From: Stutzerimonas azotifigens DSM 17556
GTDB taxonomy: Bacteria > Pseudomonadota > Gammaproteobacteria > Pseudomonadales > Pseudomonadaceae
Assembly (NCBI RefSeq): GCF_000425625.1
Contig: NZ_AUDU01000017.1
Coordinates: 1-64,000 of the forward strand
Length of the DNA stretch: 64,000 nucleotides
Reading direction: 5' to 3'
Within the stretch, counting starts at the first letter, position 1. Every line of letters begins with the position of its first letter. The position numbers and the translations under genes are program-made. Shown in pieces: positions 1 through 8,788 of the stretch. A model generated the notes under the pieces. The model had not been told where the DNA came from. It did not search any database and was given only the letters and a program-made list of their open reading frames with translations.

Positions 1-21
1 GCCCTCGGCAGCGGGAGGCGA

Positions 22-49
22 ATCATACAGCGTTATCCAACCCTGTCAA
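22..49 (-). promoter_or_regulatory. rRNA-operon-type promoter, proximal
   Basis: On the minus strand a TTGACA -35 (44-49) and a TATGAT -10 (22-27) are separated by 16 bp and followed by a GC-rich discriminator (TCGCCTCCCGC), as at stringently controlled rRNA promoters. Transcription would leave the window to the left. The downstream bases resemble Pseudomonas rrn leaders, and in P. aeruginosa the imu cassette sits beside an rRNA operon, so a 16S gene just outside the window is the likely target. The 16S gene itself is not visible here. Confidence 0.75.
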
Positions 50-152
50 CCCGCCTCGCATTCGCCCGATCGCTCCGGCGAAGCCTTCCAACCCATCGAC
101 AACCCATTGATTTAAAAGGTCTTTACTAGCGACTGCGCCGGAAGTGGTGCGC

Positions 153-180
153 ATTATAGAGACCCCATCCGGACCGTCAA
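153..180 (-). promoter_or_regulatory. rRNA-operon-type promoter, distal
   Basis: A second minus-strand promoter has a TTGACG -35 (175-180) and a perfect TATAAT -10 (153-158) with a 16-bp spacer. An A/T-rich stretch lies just upstream at about 181-200, where an UP element would be. Two strong promoters in tandem about 130 bp apart, both aimed off the left edge, fit the P1/P2 arrangement of an rRNA operon. An open reading frame that overlaps both (23-217, minus) is best explained as chance. Confidence 0.72.
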
Positions 181-257
181 CAACTATTTTCAATTCAGTC
201 ATCCCGTAGGAGCGCAACGCTCATCGCATGACCTTGACCGTCATTCGAGAAACCAAA

Positions 258-277
258 TACTGTTTGCATATCCAGTA
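258..277. promoter_or_regulatory. LexA (SOS) box upstream of imuA
   Basis: The 20-bp site TACTGTTTGCATATCCAGTA matches the gammaproteobacterial LexA consensus: CTG, ten A/T-rich bases, CAG, with TA on both flanks. It ends 18 bp before the imuA start codon, so a bound repressor would cover the promoter of the imuA-imuB-dnaE2 operon. Confidence 0.92.
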
Positions 278-295
278 TCAAGGTACACCCTCGTC

Positions 296-913
296 ATGAC
301 ATCCGTGGTCGCTCTCGACCGCCTGCTCGATGCACGTCGCGTCTGGCGTGGCCAGACCCTCTCCCCTCTGCCTGGCAGCCAGTCGACCGGGCACCCCGCA
401 CTGGATGCCGCCCTACCCGGTGGCGGCTGGCCGGAGTCGGCGCTGAGCGAACTCCTCGTTGCCGCGCCTGGGACCGGCGAGCTGCGCCTGCTGTGGCCAA
501 CCCTGGCTCGCCTCACCGCCGCCGGGGAGCGGGTGGTGCTGGTCGGCCCGCCGCATGTGCCCTACCCGCAAGCCTGGCTGGCCGCAGGTATCGATCTCGG
601 CCACCTGAGCATCATCCAGGCAACGGGCCGGGATGCCCTCTGGGCGGCCGAGCAATGTCTGCGTTCGGGCAGCTGCGGTGCAGTGCTGTGCTGGCCATGC
701 CAGGCCGATGATCGCGCCCTGCGCCGCCTGCAGGTCGCCGCGGAAAGCGGCCAGACCCTGGGCTTCGCCTATCGTCCCCAGCACGAGGCGGCGAATCCGT
801 CGCCCGCCGCCCTGCGCCTCGCCGTCGACGCACGGCCGGCACAGTGGCGCATATTGAAGTGCCGTGGCGGTCTGGCCCCGGACCGGCCGATCGCGGCCGG
901 CACCTGGCAGTGA
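296..913 (+). CDS. imuA: Translesion synthesis protein ImuA (chromosomal copy)
   Basis: A 205-aa RecA/SulA-like accessory protein of the damage-inducible mutasome. ImuA-type proteins lack recombinase activity and are thought to couple RecA, ImuB and DnaE2 at lesions. The N-terminus (VVALDRLLDARRVWRGQ) and the central ELRLLWPTLARL and GRDALWAAEQCLRSGSCGA segments are family landmarks. The start at 296 lies 18 bp after the LexA box. imuB follows 7 bp after the stop and dnaE2 overlaps imuB, so the three form one SOS-controlled operon. A diverged paralogue, roughly three quarters identical by eye, is at 62508-63134 on the ICE. Confidence 0.93.
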   Translation: MTSVVALDRLLDARRVWRGQTLSPLPGSQSTGHPALDAALPGGGWPESALSELLVAAPGTGELRLLWPTLARLTAAGERVVLVGPPHVPYPQAWLAAGIDLGHLSIIQATGRDALWAAEQCLRSGSCGAVLCWPCQADDRALRRLQVAAESGQTLGFAYRPQHEAANPSPAALRLAVDARPAQWRILKCRGGLAPDRPIAAGTWQ

Positions 914-920
914 GGCCGGC

Positions 921-2330
921 ATGCTCTGGGCTTGCATCCTGCTGCCGCAACTGGCCATGGACGGCGTGCTACGTCAGCGCGCCGACGCCGACTCGCCGCT
1001 GGCGTTGCTCGCCGGCCCGCCGCAACGTCGCGTGCTGCAGGCCGTCAATGGCAGGGCGCGCGCGCTCGGTCTCAGACCCGGCCAGACGCTCACCGCCGCC
1101 CAGGCTCTGACGCGCGACTTCGCCACCGCCGAATACGACCTGGCGATGATCGAATGCTGGCAGCAGTTCCTCGCGGCCTGGGCATACGGCTTCAGCTCGC
1201 AGGTCAGCCTGCACTACCCGCGCTGCCTGCTGATGGAGGTGCAGTCCAGCCTCGCCCTGTTCGGTCCCTGGGCGCATTTCGAAGCCCGCCTGCGCGGGGA
1301 GCTGGCAGCCCTGGGATTTCGCCAGCGCATCACGGTCGCCCCCAATCCCGCCGCCGCACGCGTACTGGCCAATGCCCACGACGGCCTGGCGGTGACGGAT
1401 GGCCGGACGCTGCACCAGGCCCTCGGCAGCCTTCCGGTGGAGCGCCTCGGGCTTTCCCGCGAGGTGGCCACGGCGCTCGTACGCATGGGGCTGCGCAGCC
1501 TGTCGCAGGTTCTCGCCCTGCCGCGCGACAGCCTGGCCCGGCGTTTCCCCGTCGAGGTGCTGGCCCAGCTCGACACCCTGCTCGGCAGTCGGCCGCTGGC
1601 ACTGGAGTTCTACCGGCCGCCAGACGTGTTCGATGCGCGCATCGAGCTGAATTTCGAAGTGGAGTCGCACCAGGCGCTGCTGTTTCCGCTGCGCCGCCTG
1701 ACCGCCGACCTGGCTGCCTACCTGGCCGGGCGCGACAGCGGCGTGCAGCGCTTCGTCCTGCACCTGGAGCACCGCAACGGTGCCGGCAGCCAGGTCCAGA
1801 TCGGCCTGCTCGCCGCCGAACGGGAGGCGGCCATGCTCTTCGAGCTGGCCCGCGGGCGCCTGGAGCAGCTGCAACTGCCGGCACCAGTACTGGCCGTGCG
1901 CCTGGTGGCCCGCGAGTTGCCGCCCTTCACTCCGGAGCACCGGCAACTGTTCGACGAGCGCCCGCAGCAGTCGCTGCCCTGGGAGCAACTGCGTGAGCGC
2001 CTGCGCGCCCGGCTCGGCGACGACGCCGTGCAGGGCCTCGGCGCCCGCGCCGAGCATCGGCCCGAACACGCCTGGACGACGCAACCGGCGGTTCTGCCGC
2101 TGCCGCCTTGCGGGCCCCGCCCCGGCTGGCTGCTGAGCGAACCGCAGCCGCTGCGCGAAGCCTCGGTGCGCATCCTCGCCGGCCCTGAGCGCATCGAGTC
2201 CGGCTGGTGGGACGGCGGCGACGTGCGCCGCGACTATTACCTGGTGGAAACCCGCAGCGGCCAGCGCGGCTGGGCCTTTCGCGCACTGGGAGACGAGGGG
2301 CCGCTGCTGCTGCACGGCTGGTTTGCATGA
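921..2330 (+). CDS. imuB: Y-family polymerase-like protein ImuB (chromosomal copy)
   Basis: A 469-aa Y-family DNA polymerase homologue. In this family the catalytic carboxylates are lost, and the protein acts as the hub that links the beta clamp, ImuA and DnaE2. The start at 921 ([15 protein letters not shown]) is chosen over an upstream in-frame ATG at 864 that would overlap imuA by 50 nt, because ImuB proteins begin at this motif and both paralogues share it. The helix-hairpin-helix-like region around [24 protein letters not shown] lies near residues 190-210. The stop codon overlaps the dnaE2 ATG (ATGA at 2327-2330), which suggests translational coupling. Confidence 0.93.
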   Translation: MLWACILLPQLAMDGVLRQRADADSPLALLAGPPQRRVLQAVNGRARALGLRPGQTLTAAQALTRDFATAEYDLAMIECWQQFLAAWAYGFSSQVSLHYPRCLLMEVQSSLALFGPWAHFEARLRGELAALGFRQRITVAPNPAAARVLANAHDGLAVTDGRTLHQALGSLPVERLGLSREVATALVRMGLRSLSQVLALPRDSLARRFPVEVLAQLDTLLGSRPLALEFYRPPDVFDARIELNFEVESHQALLFPLRRLTADLAAYLAGRDSGVQRFVLHLEHRNGAGSQVQIGLLAAEREAAMLFELARGRLEQLQLPAPVLAVRLVARELPPFTPEHRQLFDERPQQSLPWEQLRERLRARLGDDAVQGLGARAEHRPEHAWTTQPAVLPLPPCGPRPGWLLSEPQPLREASVRILAGPERIESGWWDGGDVRRDYYLVETRSGQRGWAFRALGDEGPLLLHGWFA

Positions 2331-5300
2331 ACGACTACGCCGAGCTGCACTGCCTGTCCAACTTCAGCTTCCAGCGTGGCGCCTCCAGCGCCAAGGAGCT
2401 GTTCGAGCGCGCCCTGCGGCTCGGCTACCGCGCCCTGGCGATCACCGACGAATGCACCCTGGCGGGCATCGTGCGAGCCTGGAAGGCCTCGCAGGACAGC
2501 GGCCTGCCGCTGATCGTCGGCAGCGAAATGCGCGTCGACAGCGGGCCGAAACTGGTGCTGCTGGTCGAGAACCTGAGTGGCTACCAGGCACTGTGCCGGC
2601 TGATCACCCAGGCCCGACGGCGTGCCGAAAAGGGGCGCTACCGGCTGCTGCGCGAGGATCTGGACGCACCGCTGGACGGCCTGCTGGCGATCTGGCTGGC
2701 GGAAGACGATGCTCGGCACGGCGCCTGGCTGCGCGAGCGCTTCCCCGAGCGGCTGTGGCTCGGGGTCGAACTGCACCGGGGACCGGACGACGCCGCGCGG
2801 CTGCGCACGCTGCTCGACCTGGCCGAAACCCTCGGTCTGCCGCCGGTGGCCTGCGGCGACGTGCACATGCACGCCCGCGGCCGCCGCGCCCTGCAGGACT
2901 GCATGACCGCGATCCGCCACCACCTGCCGGTGGTCGAGGCCGGCGCCTATCTTTATCCAAACGGCGAGCGCCATCTGCGCCGGCGCGAGGAGCTGACCGA
3001 GCTGTACCCGCCAGCCCTGCTCGACGAGACAGTGCGCATCGCCGAACGCTGCACCTTCGATCTCGGCCAGTTGGAATACCAGTATCCCCACGAGCTGGTG
3101 CCTGCCGGGCACGACGCCACTTCCTGGCTGCGCGCGCTGGTCGAAGAAGGCGCGCGCTGGCGCTGGCCGGACGGTGTGCCGGCGAAAGCCCGCGAACGAA
3201 TCGAGCATGAACTGGACCTGATCGCCGAACTGGAATACGAGAGCTATTTCCTGACCGTCCACGACATCGTCCGCTGGGCCCGTGATCAGCAGATTCTTTG
3301 CCAGGGTCGCGGCTCGGCGGCCAACTCCACGGTGTGCTTCACACTGGGCATCACCGAACTGGATCCGACGCTACCGGACCGCCGGCTGCTGTTCGAGCGC
3401 TTCCTCTCCCGCGAACGCGACGAGCCGCCGGACATCGACGTCGACTTCGAGCACGAGCGTCGCGAGGAAGTCATCCAGTACGTGTTTCGCCGCTATGGGC
3501 GCGGGCGCGCGGCGCTCACCGCGGTGGTCAGCACCTATCACGGGGCCGGCGCGGTGCGCGACGTGGCCAAGGCCCTCGGATTGCCGCCGGACCAGATCAA
3601 CATGCTGGCCGACTGCTGCGGCCACTGGAGCGACCAGGCGCCCTCACCCGAGCGCCTGGCCGAGGCCGGCTTCGACCCGGACAGCCCGCTGCTGCGCCGG
3701 GTACTGGTACTGACCGAGGCACTGATCGGCTTCCCTCGCCACCTGTCGCAGCACCCGGGCGGCTTCGTCATTTCCGAGCATCCGCTGGAAACCCTGGTCC
3801 CGGTGGAGAACGCGAGCATGACCGACCGCACGGTGATCCAGTGGGACAAGGATGACCTCGACCAGGTCGGCCTGCTCAAGGTCGACGTGCTGGCGCTCGG
3901 CATGCTCAGCGCCTTGCGCCGCTGCTTCGATCTGCTCGCGCACTACCGAGGCACCCGCTGGACCCTCGCCAGCCTGCCTCAGGAGGACCCGGCCACCTAC
4001 GAGATGATCAGCCGCGCCGACACCATCGGCGTGTTCCAGATCGAGTCGCGGGCGCAGATGGCCATGCTGCCGCGCCTGCGCCCCCGGAGGTTCTACGACC
4101 TGGTGATCCAGGTGGCCATCGTCCGCCCGGGGCCGATCCAGGGCGACATGGTCCACCCCTACCTGCGCCGGCGGAACGGGGAAGAGGCGGTGGATTATCC
4201 CTCCGCAGAGCTGAAGCCGGTCTTCGAACGCACCCTGGGCGTGCCACTGTTCCAGGAACAGGTCATGGAACTGGCCATGGTCGCGGCCGACTACACGGCG
4301 GGCGAAGCCGATGAATTGCGCCGCAGCATGGCCGCCTGGAAGCGCCATGGCGGCCTGGAATCTCATCGAGAGCGCCTTACCACGCGGATGCTCGCCAAGC
4401 AGTACGAACCCGAGTTCATTGCGCGCATCTTCGAACAGATCAAAGGCTTCGGCAGCTACGGCTTCCCCGAATCCCACGCCGCCAGCTTCGCCCTGCTCAC
4501 CTACGCCAGCAGCTGGCTGAAGTGCCACGAGCCGGCCGCCTTCGCCTGTGCGCTGGTCAACAGCTGGCCGATGGGCTTCTACAGCCCCGACCAGGTGCTG
4601 CAGGACGTCCGTCGCCACGGTATCGAGGTCCGTCCACTGGACGTCCGTCACAGCGGCTGGGATTGCAGCCTGGAGCCCGCCGGCGATGAACGGCAGCCGG
4701 CCATCCGCCTGGGCCTGCGCATGATCCGCGGCCTGCGCGAGGCGGATGCGCGGCGTATCGAGGCCGCACGCCGGGAACACCCCTTCGGCGATGTCGAGGA
4801 CCTCAGCCTGCGTGCCGGGCTGGATGCCCGTGCCCGCGAACGGCTGGCCGATGCCGGCGCCCTGCGCGGCCTCGCCGGCCACCGTCACCGGGCGCGCTGG
4901 GCGGTGGCCGCGGTCGAGCCGCAGTTGCCGCTGTTCGCCGGGCAGCCGGCGCCCCGCGAGGCGCCGGTGAACCTGCCCCGGCCCTCGGTCGGCGAGGACC
5001 TGCTCACCGACTACGCCACCCTCGGCACCACCCTCGGGCCGCACCCACTGACGCTGCTGCGCCCCCGGCTCGCGGCCCTGCGCTGCCGCAGCTCGCGCGA
5101 CCTGCCCAACGTCGAGTCCGGCCGACCGGTCAGCGTCGCCGGCCTGGTGATCGGCCGCCAGCGCCCGCAGACCGCCAGCGGCGTGATCTTCGTCACCCTC
5201 GAGGACGAGTTCGGCCTGGTCAACGTGATCGTCTGGCACGACCTGGCCGAGCGCCAGCGACGGGTGCTGGTGCAATCACGCCTGCTGCGCATCGACGGAC

Positions 5301-5404
5301 ACCTGGAGGCGGCGAATGGCGTGCGCCATGTCATTGCCGGCCGGCTGCGCGACCTCACCCCACTGCTGGCCGGGTTGAATGTACGCAGCAGGGACTTTCA
5401 GTGA
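2327..5404 (+). CDS. dnaE2: Error-prone DNA polymerase DnaE2 (ImuC)
   Basis: A 1025-aa C-family polymerase, the catalytic member of the ImuABC mutasome. The N-terminal PHP domain ([12 protein letters not shown] from residue 4) is followed by the palm domain with the PDIDVDF aspartates at about 368-374 and the tandem helix-hairpin-helix region. A beta-clamp-type motif QLPLF is at about 866-870, and a C-terminal OB fold follows ([25 protein letters not shown]). Length is normal for DnaE2 and shorter than replicative DnaE. The ATG overlaps the imuB stop by four bases. Expression should follow the LexA box at 258-277. P. aeruginosa has the same gene set next to an rRNA operon. Confidence 0.95.
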   Translation: MNDYAELHCLSNFSFQRGASSAKELFERALRLGYRALAITDECTLAGIVRAWKASQDSGLPLIVGSEMRVDSGPKLVLLVENLSGYQALCRLITQARRRAEKGRYRLLREDLDAPLDGLLAIWLAEDDARHGAWLRERFPERLWLGVELHRGPDDAARLRTLLDLAETLGLPPVACGDVHMHARGRRALQDCMTAIRHHLPVVEAGAYLYPNGERHLRRREELTELYPPALLDETVRIAERCTFDLGQLEYQYPHELVPAGHDATSWLRALVEEGARWRWPDGVPAKARERIEHELDLIAELEYESYFLTVHDIVRWARDQQILCQGRGSAANSTVCFTLGITELDPTLPDRRLLFERFLSRERDEPPDIDVDFEHERREEVIQYVFRRYGRGRAALTAVVSTYHGAGAVRDVAKALGLPPDQINMLADCCGHWSDQAPSPERLAEAGFDPDSPLLRRVLVLTEALIGFPRHLSQHPGGFVISEHPLETLVPVENASMTDRTVIQWDKDDLDQVGLLKVDVLALGMLSALRRCFDLLAHYRGTRWTLASLPQEDPATYEMISRADTIGVFQIESRAQMAMLPRLRPRRFYDLVIQVAIVRPGPIQGDMVHPYLRRRNGEEAVDYPSAELKPVFERTLGVPLFQEQVMELAMVAADYTAGEADELRRSMAAWKRHGGLESHRERLTTRMLAKQYEPEFIARIFEQIKGFGSYGFPESHAASFALLTYASSWLKCHEPAAFACALVNSWPMGFYSPDQVLQDVRRHGIEVRPLDVRHSGWDCSLEPAGDERQPAIRLGLRMIRGLREADARRIEAARREHPFGDVEDLSLRAGLDARARERLADAGALRGLAGHRHRARWAVAAVEPQLPLFAGQPAPREAPVNLPRPSVGEDLLTDYATLGTTLGPHPLTLLRPRLAALRCRSSRDLPNVESGRPVSVAGLVIGRQRPQTASGVIFVTLEDEFGLVNVIVWHDLAERQRRVLVQSRLLRIDGHLEAANGVRHVIAGRLRDLTPLLAGLNVRSRDFQ

Positions 5405-5441
5405 CGCAAATACCGGAACCGCATTCCGACTCGCCTGCTCG

Positions 5442-5672
5442 CTAAAACCCGATGGCGAGCCTTGGCAAGGTTGCGATGATAAGCGTGGAGCCGATCAGTA
5501 CGGCGCCGTCGTCCAGAACCAGCGGGGCCTTCACGCCAGGATTCAGGCCCCTGAAGCGCTCGTAGCCACTGAAGATGGACAGGGGAAGATGGTCGAAGTC
5601 CACGTCCAGAAATCCGAGGGTGATGGCGGTCCGCCTGACATAGGGTGAGTCGAGCTTGCCGACGAGCTTCAC
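5442..5672 (-). pseudogene. Truncated glutathione S-transferase N-terminal domain
   Basis: The reading frame from a GTG at 5672 begins KLVGKLDSPYVRRTAITLGFL and contains NPGVKAPLVLDDGAVLIGS, the thioredoxin-like N-terminal domain of a GST. It diverges after about 65 residues into ATLPRLAIGF and stops. The alpha-helical C-terminal domain (about 120 residues) is missing, so the protein should be inactive. The GTG overlaps the stop of the upstream MarR/GNAT gene, so it was probably once co-transcribed with it. A remnant created by a deletion that joined it to the end of dnaE2 is the simplest reading. Confidence 0.7.
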
Positions 5673-6652
5673 GGGTTCATCCTCTCGCCTGGGTTGCCGG
5701 GCGGGCGCGCCCGCACAAAACATTGTTCGATGACCTTCGTTCCCCACTGCTGTCCCTCGGACGCCTCCTCCAGCACGAATCCCTGACTTTCATAGAGCCG
5801 GCGCGCGGCGTCCAGGCCCTGGAAGGTCCATAGCCGCGTTTTCGAGAACCCTCCCGCGTCGCAGAATGCCAGCGCCTCTTGCAGCAACCGCCGCCCCGCG
5901 CCGGCGCCGCGAAAGCCGTCCTCCATGATGAACCAGCGCAGGTGCGCGCAATGCTCGGGCAGGTCCTCGCCGTCAATGGCCACCGAACCCACGATCCGCT
6001 GATCCGAGATGGCCAGCCACAGGCCGTTGCAGGACCTGTCCAGGCGCCCGGTGAACTCGGCCAGGCCGCCAGCGACCTTTCTTTCGAAGAAAGACCCGAA
6101 TCCGGCTTGCGAGCCATAGAACCTCGCATGCATCTCGACGATGCGCCCGATGGCGCCACATCGGTAGCCACGCTCGATCTGGATCGGACGAATGACACCC
6201 GAGGAACCGCCTTGCCGGTTCGCAGCCAGGGCGCGCGCATACATTGCCAGGCCCGAGGAGACTTCGTGCTGCTGTTCCGGCGCCAGTTGGGCCAGGGCTT
6301 CGGCCACCTGCTTTCTGCCGAAGGCTTCGATGGAGGTATGCGAGCGCTTGCCCTTGGCCGTCAGGGACAGCCATTTGACCCGGCCATCGGTCTCGCAGGC
6401 AGATTCCTCCAGCTCTCCCGCGTCGATCAGCTTGCGCACCATGCGGCTGACGCTGGATCGCTCGAGGCAAAGCCGTTCGCAGAGCTGCGCGGCGGTCAGG
6501 CGGCCCCGGGGACCGATCTCGAGAATCGTGTGAACCGCCGAAGGTGGATACTCGGTCGCCGCGAGGGTGGTCTGCATGAACCCCAGTTCACGCACCATCT
6601 CCCGTGAGGCGGAGCGAATGCTGTCGATGAGTTGCAGGTTCCGGTGCGCCAC
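5669..6652 (-). CDS. Bifunctional MarR-type regulator / GNAT acetyltransferase
   Basis: About 327 aa. The N-terminal half is a MarR winged helix (LTAAQLCERLCLERSSVSRMVRKLIDAGELEE). The C-terminal half is a GNAT acetyltransferase with the acetyl-CoA loop GFRGAGAGRRLLQEAL and the ending LWTFQGLDAARRLYESQGF. This two-domain fusion is a known family of unknown substrate. I chose the GTG at 6652 because GAGGAG stands just upstream; the longer frame to 6754 would run through the operator and into the divergent SDR gene. The palindrome at 6669-6687 between the two genes suggests autoregulation. Confidence 0.82.
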   Translation of the reverse strand: MAHRNLQLIDSIRSASREMVRELGFMQTTLAATEYPPSAVHTILEIGPRGRLTAAQLCERLCLERSSVSRMVRKLIDAGELEESACETDGRVKWLSLTAKGKRSHTSIEAFGRKQVAEALAQLAPEQQHEVSSGLAMYARALAANRQGGSSGVIRPIQIERGYRCGAIGRIVEMHARFYGSQAGFGSFFERKVAGGLAEFTGRLDRSCNGLWLAISDQRIVGSVAIDGEDLPEHCAHLRWFIMEDGFRGAGAGRRLLQEALAFCDAGGFSKTRLWTFQGLDAARRLYESQGFVLEEASEGQQWGTKVIEQCFVRARPPGNPGERMNP

Positions 6653-6668
6653 TTCTCGCTCCTCGTTT

Positions 6669-6687
6669 TTGTTGCACGCTACAACAA
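6669..6687. promoter_or_regulatory. Putative MarR operator
   Basis: TTGTTG and CAACAA form a perfect inverted repeat spaced by seven bases. It lies 17 bp upstream of the GTG of the MarR/GNAT gene and 66 bp upstream of the SDR gene, where a repressor could control both divergent promoters. The half-sites resemble MarR-family operators. Binding is inferred from position only. Confidence 0.6.
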
Positions 6688-6752
6688 TATCGCCGACCAT
6701 GCCAAGCATCGGCCGGCACGACGCTGCAGGCCATCGTTCGGGAGAAGCGCCC

Positions 6753-7538
6753 ATGCCGGACCAGGATATGACCGTCGTTCAGCCTTGCCGCCTTCGCGGA
6801 AGGGTATGCCTCGTCACGGGAGGCGGTAGCGGCATCGGGCGGGCCACGGCGCTGCTGATGGCGCGCGAAGGTGCTCGAGCGGTGGTGGTGGCGGGCAGGC
6901 GCGAGGACGAAGGGAACGCGGTCGCCGCCCAGGCCCGGCGCCATGGGTGTCGTTCTCTCTTCATTCGCACCGACGTCACCCGCGAAGAGGACGTCGTTCG
7001 ACTGATCGAGCGGACGGTCGAGGAGTTCGGCGGGCTGGACGTCGCGTTCAACAACGCGGGCCTCCAAGAGAAACGCGCTCCGCTGGAGCGACAGGGAAGC
7101 GAGGTCTACACGAGGATCTTCAATGCCAACGTACGATCCGTCTTCCTCTGCCTGAAGTACCAGATCCCTCACATGGTGGCTCAGGGTGACGGCCGGATAG
7201 TGATCAATGCATCGGTCAGCGGTATGCGCAACCCGAACCCCGGCCTGGCGCTGTATTCCGCCTCCAAGGCAGCAGTGATTTCACTGACGCGCTCGGCGGC
7301 ACTGGAATGCGCGCCCCGAGGGCTCCGGATCAATGCCATCGCCCCCGGCCGGGTGGTCACCGACATGATGTTGTCTTCCGGCATTGCCGACATGTCGGCT
7401 GTCGGCGCAAGCCTGCCGTTGAGGCGCATGGGAAGCCCCGAGGAGGTTGCCGAAGCGGTCGTCTGGCTATCGTCGGATCAGTCCGCCTATGTCGTCGGCC
7501 ACGTACTGGTCGCCGACGGTGGCTTCATGGTGACTTGA
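6753..7538 (+). CDS. SDR-family NAD(P)-dependent oxidoreductase
   Basis: A 261-aa classical short-chain dehydrogenase. The cofactor motif TGGGSGIG is at residues 22-29, followed by the NNAG motif. The catalytic Ser (in INASVSG) precedes Tyr168 and Lys172 (YSASK). The C-terminus ends VGHVLVADGGFMVT, as in 3-oxoacyl-reductase-like SDRs. GGAGAAG precedes the ATG at 6753. It is divergent from the MarR/GNAT gene and shares the operator region, so it is the likely regulated target. Substrate cannot be told from sequence. Confidence 0.85.
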   Translation: MPDQDMTVVQPCRLRGRVCLVTGGGSGIGRATALLMAREGARAVVVAGRREDEGNAVAAQARRHGCRSLFIRTDVTREEDVVRLIERTVEEFGGLDVAFNNAGLQEKRAPLERQGSEVYTRIFNANVRSVFLCLKYQIPHMVAQGDGRIVINASVSGMRNPNPGLALYSASKAAVISLTRSAALECAPRGLRINAIAPGRVVTDMMLSSGIADMSAVGASLPLRRMGSPEEVAEAVVWLSSDQSAYVVGHVLVADGGFMVT

Positions 7539-7672
7539 ACGCTTTCGCTACACGTTGCGTCACGCTCACCAGCTCGCCCGATAAAGGGCCAGCCCTGGTC
7601 GGGTATGCGGACAGGGCGCCGATGGGTAGCCGATCATCATCAATCGTCCCCACCTTGAACCTGGAGGTTCAC

Positions 7673-8113
7673 ATGCGTGTTGGCTTCATCGGGCCCGGCA
7701 TCATGGGACAGCCCATTGCATTGAATCTGGCGCGCGCCTGCGTGCCGCTCATCGTCCTGATCACCTTGGTGACCGGCTTCGTCGGCGCGCATAGGCTGGA
7801 TCCGGATCGGCTCCGCGCGATCCTCGACGCCGGCCCGATGGCGCGCAGGATGTCGCGAGCAAAAGGACTCAAGCTCGCCATCAGGGACCTGGAAGCTCAA
7901 GCCGCGATAACCGATGTTCTAAAGAACAGCCGGCTTGTCGCCGAAGCGGCCGCTGGCACCGGCCTCGCGCGCCCCCTGATGGGTGTCTGCCTCTCGTTGT
8001 TCAACGAAGCGGTCTCGCCCGGGTTCGGCCACGCAGACATGATCGCCGTCATCAAGGCGACCGAAGCACGAAGCGATGCCGCTGCACGCCACGAAGAAGG
8101 CGGTACGCCATGA
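7673..8113 (+). pseudogene. Internally deleted 3-hydroxyisobutyrate dehydrogenase-like gene
   Basis: A 146-aa frame that starts with the NAD-binding MRVGFIGPGIMGQPIALNLARA of the beta-hydroxyacid dehydrogenase family. It then jumps at about residue 22 directly into the C-terminal helical domain (RLDPDRLRAILDAGPMA, DVLKNSRLVAEAAAGTGLARPL). The rest of the Rossmann fold and the hinge are missing, against about 290 residues normally. The reading frame is preserved across the deletion and GGAGG precedes the ATG. A product could be made but should not bind NAD normally. Confidence 0.75.
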
Positions 8114-8166
8114 ACTCCCCAGGCTCGGCGCCCACCATGCCGTAGGCTTCTATCTGCGAAAGCAGG

Positions 8167-8394
8167 ATGTGGACGTCACTCATCCACGGCCTATCCCTCA
8201 CCGTAGCTCTTGGTCATGAAAAAAGCCTGGAGCTGGCTATGCCGCATTTGTCCGCCATTGCGGACGCCATCTACCGGTATCACAGCTCTCCATTGCTGAG
8301 CGAGTTCATGGACACAGTCCTGGCTCGCTTTATGCGAGAAAACGATTACGCGCCCAAGGCGGCCTACATGCTTCGAGCGCGGATGGCACGATGA
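8167..8394 (+). pseudogene. Unrecognised gene fragment
   Basis: A 75-residue frame (central part LLSEFMDTVLARFMRENDYAPKAAYML) reads like coding sequence but I do not recognise the family. It runs into the opposite-strand vanB remnant at about 8384-8394, so both were cut at the same junction. I read it as the end of a deleted gene; a genuine small protein is the alternative. Confidence 0.3.
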
Positions 8395-8695
8395 CGCCCG
8401 CCGCGTCCAGCACTTGGGCGACGGTTTGGTCGGCAGGCACCTGTAGCACTTGCCCGCTACTGCTCAGCTGGACTTCGAAGCTGCCGTCATCCACCTGCGC
8501 GGTGGGGGCTGCGCTGAAATACTCACGATGCAGGTTCGCCTCGTGCCAGCCTTGCGCCCTGGCGGTGCTCAATACGTGCGCCATGAAGCCGCTTGGACCA
8601 CAGACATAGAGATGCGTACCGTCTTCCGGCGCAGCCAGCACAGTCGGCGCGTCGAGCGGCTCACCGCCCGCGCCATCATCAAAGTGGCTGGCCAC
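8384..8695 (-). pseudogene. vanB-type oxidoreductase fragment
   Basis: About 104 residues match the reductase component of vanillate O-demethylase and related phthalate-dioxygenase reductases: the NAD-domain end (HLYVCGPSGFMAHVL), the linker (HREYFSAAP) and the start of the 2Fe-2S ferredoxin domain up to VIVP. Here the frame diverges just before the iron-sulfur cysteine cluster. The N-terminal FMN half is also absent upstream of 8695. Both ends are lost, so this is a remnant with no electron-transfer function. Confidence 0.75.
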
Positions 8696-8788
8696 CAGTG
8701 ATAAATAATTAATTGAGATTAGATGGAATCTGATGACGCTTTGCGTTGGGATTGAGCAACGCCTATACGAGCTTGCTTAAAAGAATTG

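Noticed and set aside
107..119. TTGATTTAAAAGG shared with 48155-48167, as a possible pair of att repeats
   Set aside because: The left copy sits between rRNA promoters and is not next to a tRNA end or element genes; the real att is the tRNA-Gly 18-mer. A 13-bp A/T-rich match can be chance.
23..217. 64-residue frame on the minus strand at the left edge
   Set aside because: It overlaps two complete rRNA-type promoters with correct -35/-10 spacing; the peptide has no family features.
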